A DNA stretch of 11,126 bases from Myxococcales bacterium (GTDB lineage: Bacteria > Myxococcota > Polyangia > Polyangiales > Polyangiaceae), in NCBI GenBank assembly GCA_020430865.1, contig JAGQIY010000553.1, forward strand, positions 1-11,126, given 5' to 3'. Below are positions 7,573 through 11,126 of the stretch, piece after piece (position 1 is the first letter of the stretch; the number at the start of each line of letters is the position of its first letter). The translations under genes and the position numbers were made by a program. Below the pieces are notes generated by a model. It saw nothing but the letters and a program-made list of their open reading frames with translations. It did not search any database and was not told the DNA's origin.

Positions 7573-7606
7573 ACTCCAGCGACCCGAGGGCCTTTCGGTC
7601 TGGAGT
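7573..7606 (+). promoter_or_regulatory. Stem-loop in the carB leader
   Basis: ACTCCAG (7573-7579) pairs with CTGGAGT (7600-7606), and inside it ACCCGA (7582-7587) pairs with TCGGT (7595-7599) with one bulged base, leaving a 7-nt loop. The 12-bp interrupted stem is the strongest structure in the carB upstream region. It is followed by a G-rich tract, not a T-run, so it is not an ordinary attenuator. UCCAG recalls part of the PyrR-binding motif, but the rest does not match. A role in pyrimidine or arginine control is only a guess. Confidence 0.4.
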
Positions 7607-7626
7607 GGGAACAGGGGGGGAGGGGG
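7607..7626 (+). other. G-rich tract able to form a G-quadruplex, carB leader
   Basis: Runs of 3, 7 and 5 guanines are separated by AACA and A. Splitting the run of seven gives four GGG runs with loops of 4, 1 and 1 nt, which satisfies the usual G-quadruplex pattern. It lies directly behind the leader hairpin and 77 nt before the carB ATG, on the coding strand and hence in the mRNA if transcription starts upstream. Confidence 0.45.
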
Positions 7627-7703
7627 AGACGGCGCAGACCCCACAACAATCTCGGGACGACGCGTTACCGAAGCTCTGGTCTGTGGTAGTCGACCCACCC
7701 GAC

Positions 7704-10700
7704 ATGCCTCGCCGCGAAGACATTCGGAAGATCCTCCTGATCGGGTCCGGCCCGATCGTCATCGGCCAAGCCTGCGAGTTCGACTACTCCGGCACTCAGG
7801 GCGCCAAGGCGCTCAAGGAAATTGGCTACGACGTCGTGTTGGTGAACTCCAACCCGGCCACCATCATGACCGACCCCGAGCTGGTGCGTCGGACCTACAT
7901 CGAACCGCTGACGGTGGACGCGCTCACCGCCATCATCGAGCGCGAGCGCCCCGACGCGCTGCTGCCGACGCTCGGAGGGCAGACCGCGCTCAACCTGGCG
8001 CTCGACCTGAACGGTGCCGGGATCCTCTCGAAATATGGTGTGAAGCTGATCGGGGCGAACGTCGACGCCATCCGCAAGGCGGAGGACCGCATGCTCTTCA
8101 AGGAGTGCATGGCGGCCGCAGGCCTGGAGTGCGCCAAGAGCGGCTACGCTCGTTCCCTCGCGGAAGCGCATGAGATCGCCAAGGAGATCGGCTTCCCCAT
8201 CATCTTGCGTCCGAGCTTCACCCTGGGAGGCGCTGGAGGCGCCGTGGTCGAGGACCCTTCGGAGTTCGATCAGAAGGTCAGCTGGGCCCTGGAGCAGTCG
8301 CCCACGCATGAGGTGCTGGTCGAGGAGAGCATTCTCGGCTGGAAGGAGTACGAGCTCGAGGTCATCCGCGACAGAGCGGACAACTTCATCGTGGTGTGCT
8401 CCATCGAGAACATCGACCCGATGGGCGTGCACACCGGCGACTCCGTGACGGTCGCGCCGGCGATGACGTTGACGGATCGGGAGTACCAGCGCCTGCGCGA
8501 TCAAGCGCGCGCGGTGATGCACGAGATCGGGGTCGAGACAGGTGGGTCCAACGTCCAGTTCGCGATCAACCCCGCGGACGGTCGCGTGATCGTGATCGAG
8601 ATGAACCCCCGAGTGTCGCGTTCCAGCGCGCTCGCCTCGAAGGCCACCGGCTACCCCATCGCGAAGATTGCGGCCAAGCTCGCCGTCGGGTTCACGCTGG
8701 ACGAGCTGGAGAACGACATCACCGGCACCAGCGCCGCCTTCGAGCCGACCATCGACTACGTCGTGGTGAAATGGCCACGCTTCGACTTCAAGAAGTTCCC
8801 AGGCACCGACACGCGCCTCGGCACCCAGATGAAGAGTGTCGGCGAGGCGATGAGCATTGGTCGCAGTTTTGCCGAGGCCGTGCAGAAGGCCGCGCGTTCG
8901 CTGGAGACCGGCCGCTCGGGCCTGGTCACGCTGACCGAGGCCGTAGATTACCGTCTGGAAAAACCGATTCCCCAGAAGGGCCGCGATCTCAAGCACGACG
9001 CGCCTCCTGAGGTGAAGCCCCGCCCGACGCTGCCTCCGCCCTCGCACGATGAGCTACGGCGCTCCGTCAGCGAGTTGATCCGAGTGCCGACTGCGGACCG
9101 CCTGTTCCACGTGGTGGACGCGATGCGTCTCGGTATGACCGCCGAAGAGGTCAACGAGGCGTGCGCCATCGACCCCTGGTTCTTGCGTCAGTTCGAGCGC
9201 ATCGTGGAGCAGGAGAGGCTGCTGAAGGCCGCGCCCGAGCTGACGCGCGAGCTGCTCTTCGAGAGCAAGCGGCTCGGCTTCAGCGACGCGCAGATCGCCG
9301 AGCAACGCGGCCAGACCGAAGACGAAGTGCGGGAGCTACGAGAGCGTCTCGAGCTGTTCGCGGTGTATGGGCGCGTCGACACGTGCGCGGCCGAGTTCGT
9401 CGCTCGCACGCCCTATCTCTACTCCACGTACGAGACGCAGTCCGAGGCCGAGGTGACCACCCGGCAGAAGGTCATCATCCTGGGGGGCGGGCCGAACCGC
9501 ATCGGACAAGGTATCGAGTTCGACTATTGCTGCTGCCATGCGGTCTTCGCCCTGCGGGAGCTCGGCTACGAGACGGTGATGGTCAACTGCAACCCCGAGA
9601 CCGTCAGCACCGACTACGACACGTCGGATCGCCTGTACTTCGAGCCGCTGACCCTGGAAGACGTCCTGGCTATTTGCCGCGAGGAAGCATCCTCGGGAGA
9701 GCTGCTCGGGGTCATCGTGCAGTTCGGCGGTCAGACACCGCTCAAGCTCTCCGTGCCGCTCGAGAAGAACGGCATCAAGCTGCTGGGGACGAGCGCTGAC
9801 GCCATCGATCGCGCAGAAGACCGCGAGCGCTTCGATGCGCTGCTGGTGAAGCTGGGGTTGAAGCGGCCGGAGGCGGGAATCGCCAGGAGCGTCGAGGAGG
9901 CAGTCGAGGTCGCTCGCCGTATCGGCTTCCCGGTGCTCGTGCGACCGAGCTACGTGCTGGGTGGCCGCGCGATGATGATCTGCTGGTCAGAGGAAGATCT
10001 ACTCCCCTACGCAGAGCTCGCCATGGAGGCCGCGAGAGAGGCCGGGACGCAGACGCTGTTGATCGACCAGTTCCTCAAGAACGCGATCGAGGTCGACGTG
10101 GACTGCGTTGCCGACGGGAAACGCGCGGTGATCGGCGGCGTGATGCAGCACATCGAGGAGGCTGGGGTCCACAGCGGAGACTCGTCGTGTGTCCTGCCCC
10201 CGCATACGCTCCCCCCGAAGGTCGTGGAGCGCATCGAAGCGCAGGCGAAAGCGCTGGCGCTCGAGCTCGGTGTCGTTGGCTTGATGAACACCCAGTTCGC
10301 GGTCAAGGACGGTGACATCTACGTGATCGAGGTGAACCCTCGCGCGTCGCGCACCATCCCCTTCGTCTCCAAGGCGACCGGGCGCCCGCTGGCGAAGATC
10401 GCCGCCAAGCTGATGGTGGGGCGAAGCCTGGACGAACTCGAGATCTACGACGCCTACCTGCCCACTCACATGTCGGTGAAGGAGTCGGTGTTTCCGTTCC
10501 ACAAGTTCCCGGGCGTCGACACCGTGCTCGGCCCCGAGATGCGCTCGACGGGCGAGGTCATGGGCATCGCGACCAACACGGCGCTGGCCTTTGGCAAGTC
10601 GCTCGTGGCATCCGGGTTCCGGATGCCAAGCGATGGGCGTGCCTTCATCAGCGTACAGGACGACGACAAGGGTGACGCGGTGCGCGTCGCGAGGCGCCTC

Positions 10701-11060
10701 CGGAACCTGGGGTTCCGCCTGGTCGCGACTCGGGGAACCGCGGATGCGTTGCTCGCCGCGCACATCCCGTGCGAGGTCGTGAACAAGGTCCAGGAGGGGT
10801 CACCCAACGTCGTGGACATGATGGCAGAGGGCACCATCCAGCTGGTGGTGAACACGACGCAGGGTGCGAAATCGATTCGCGACTCGTACGCCATCCGGCG
10901 CAACGCGCTGCTGTCCAACATCCCCTACTTCACCACCATGGCCGCGGCTTTGGGCGCGACCGCTGCTCTCGAGGCGCGCGAGCTGAACAAGGGGCAGGCG
11001 GTGCAGGTGCGGAGTCTCCAGGAGTGGCACCGGCGAAGCCTGGAGTCGGTACAGGGCTGA
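7704..11060 (+). CDS. carB: Carbamoyl-phosphate synthase large subunit
   Basis: CarB makes carbamoyl phosphate from bicarbonate, ammonia (from the CarA glutaminase) and two ATP, for pyrimidine and arginine synthesis. The 1118-residue chain has both homologous halves. The first begins [20 protein letters not shown] (7-26), with ATP-grasp motif [11 protein letters not shown] near 167. The second begins [20 protein letters not shown] near 588, with [12 protein letters not shown] near 746. The allosteric MGS-like domain runs from about 977. In it ATRGTA, VNKVQEG and VNTTQG keep the Thr, Lys and Asn positions that bind UMP/IMP in the E. coli enzyme, so feedback by nucleotides is plausible. The chain is about 40 residues longer than usual; most of this is a Pro-rich linker near 419-447 ([17 protein letters not shown]) after the first synthetase half. 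Start: ATG 7704 agrees with the family (MPxRxDI), although no good ribosome binding site precedes it; the frame is open to GTG 7605. carA is not adjacent. Confidence 0.97.
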   Translation: MPRREDIRKILLIGSGPIVIGQACEFDYSGTQGAKALKEIGYDVVLVNSNPATIMTDPELVRRTYIEPLTVDALTAIIERERPDALLPTLGGQTALNLALDLNGAGILSKYGVKLIGANVDAIRKAEDRMLFKECMAAAGLECAKSGYARSLAEAHEIAKEIGFPIILRPSFTLGGAGGAVVEDPSEFDQKVSWALEQSPTHEVLVEESILGWKEYELEVIRDRADNFIVVCSIENIDPMGVHTGDSVTVAPAMTLTDREYQRLRDQARAVMHEIGVETGGSNVQFAINPADGRVIVIEMNPRVSRSSALASKATGYPIAKIAAKLAVGFTLDELENDITGTSAAFEPTIDYVVVKWPRFDFKKFPGTDTRLGTQMKSVGEAMSIGRSFAEAVQKAARSLETGRSGLVTLTEAVDYRLEKPIPQKGRDLKHDAPPEVKPRPTLPPPSHDELRRSVSELIRVPTADRLFHVVDAMRLGMTAEEVNEACAIDPWFLRQFERIVEQERLLKAAPELTRELLFESKRLGFSDAQIAEQRGQTEDEVRELRERLELFAVYGRVDTCAAEFVARTPYLYSTYETQSEAEVTTRQKVIILGGGPNRIGQGIEFDYCCCHAVFALRELGYETVMVNCNPETVSTDYDTSDRLYFEPLTLEDVLAICREEASSGELLGVIVQFGGQTPLKLSVPLEKNGIKLLGTSADAIDRAEDRERFDALLVKLGLKRPEAGIARSVEEAVEVARRIGFPVLVRPSYVLGGRAMMICWSEEDLLPYAELAMEAAREAGTQTLLIDQFLKNAIEVDVDCVADGKRAVIGGVMQHIEEAGVHSGDSSCVLPPHTLPPKVVERIEAQAKALALELGVVGLMNTQFAVKDGDIYVIEVNPRASRTIPFVSKATGRPLAKIAAKLMVGRSLDELEIYDAYLPTHMSVKESVFPFHKFPGVDTVLGPEMRSTGEVMGIATNTALAFGKSLVASGFRMPSDGRAFISVQDDDKGDAVRVARRLRNLGFRLVATRGTADALLAAHIPCEVVNKVQEGSPNVVDMMAEGTIQLVVNTTQGAKSIRDSYAIRRNALLSNIPYFTTMAAALGATAALEARELNKGQAVQVRSLQEWHRRSLESVQG

Positions 11061-11126
11061 CGCTTCGAGTGGCGGATCATCCCTCGGGGTGAGTTCCTTT
11101 CCCATTGGCCAGCCGACCGGCGGGTC
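11061..11126. other. Region after carB, nothing assigned
   Basis: The last 66 nt contain no start codon with a ribosome binding site on the plus strand and no hairpin with a T-run. A short inverted repeat GACC-GGCG-GGTC sits at 11115-11126. A minus-strand frame open from the edge to a TGA at 11077-11079 could be the end of a convergent gene, but the visible 15 or so residues are too few to judge. Confidence 0.3.

Larger units (their letters stand above)
7423..7703. other. Divergent intergenic region, TPR gene / carB
   Basis: This 281-nt gap holds the 11-bp repeats, a hairpin and a G-rich tract, annotated separately. I find no convincing -35/-10 pair; the best -10-like sequence for carB is TATGCT at 7525-7530, which lacks a -35 box and would need an activator. 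No small gene is supported: the carB frame is open back to a GTG at 7605, but that extra segment ([13 protein letters not shown]...) is absent from CarB proteins in general. Confidence 0.5.

Noticed and set aside
7605..7703. Earlier GTG start for carB adding 33 residues
   Set aside because: CarB proteins begin at the MPxRxDI segment, and the added sequence is translated G-tract with no similarity to the family.
7665..9047. 460-codon minus-strand frame opposite carB
   Set aside because: carB is certain on the plus strand and its conserved motifs explain the sequence; the antisense frame has typical high-GC shadow composition.
11077..11126. C-terminal end of a convergent minus-strand gene
   Set aside because: Only about 15 residues before a TGA are visible and they match nothing I can name; chance open frames of this length are common.

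Overview
The window looks like chromosomal core DNA from a GC-rich deltaproteobacterium-type organism, most likely a myxobacterium (Myxococcota, perhaps Polyangiales). This rests on high GC, a sigma-70 factor with a long Ser/Pro/Thr/Lys-rich N-terminal tail, a lipoprotein with a Gly-rich spacer and Cys cluster, and a periplasmic TPR protein with a Pro/Glu/Lys spacer. It is an inference from protein style, since no marker gene is present. I see no IS element, CRISPR array, tRNA, rRNA or phage gene.

Layout. Positions 1-1244 (minus) hold the N-terminal two-thirds of a primary-like sigma-70 factor cut by the left edge. Divergent from it, 1438-3144 (plus) is a one-piece ABC exporter subunit. It converges on a minus-strand translation block: pheS (3194-4261), rplT (4283-4636) and rpmI (4655-4852). 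The block has its own good sigma-70 promoter (TTGACT-17 bp-CATAAC, 4990-5018) and a leader of about 130 nt with three consecutive hairpins. Its usual partners infC (upstream) and pheT (downstream) are absent from the flanks. Further right on the minus strand a TPR protein (6535-7422) and a lipoprotein (5096-6535) form a translationally coupled pair (TGATG overlap). Divergent from this pair, carB (7704-11060, plus), encoding the large subunit of carbamoyl-phosphate synthetase, fills the rest without carA next to it.

How the genes relate. The translation genes form one unit; sigma factor, ABC protein and carB appear to be independent transcription units. The TPR-lipoprotein pair is the least characterised part: both products should be exported to the cell envelope and made together. 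The gap between this pair and carB contains three clear and one degenerate 11-bp direct repeats (TGCAAYT every 11 bp), the spacing typical of OmpR/PhoB-type regulator sites.

Overall this is mostly ordinary housekeeping sequence. I found no clear new system. The best leads are the 11-bp repeat array, the structured r-protein leader tied to the split infC/pheT operon, and the envelope protein pair.
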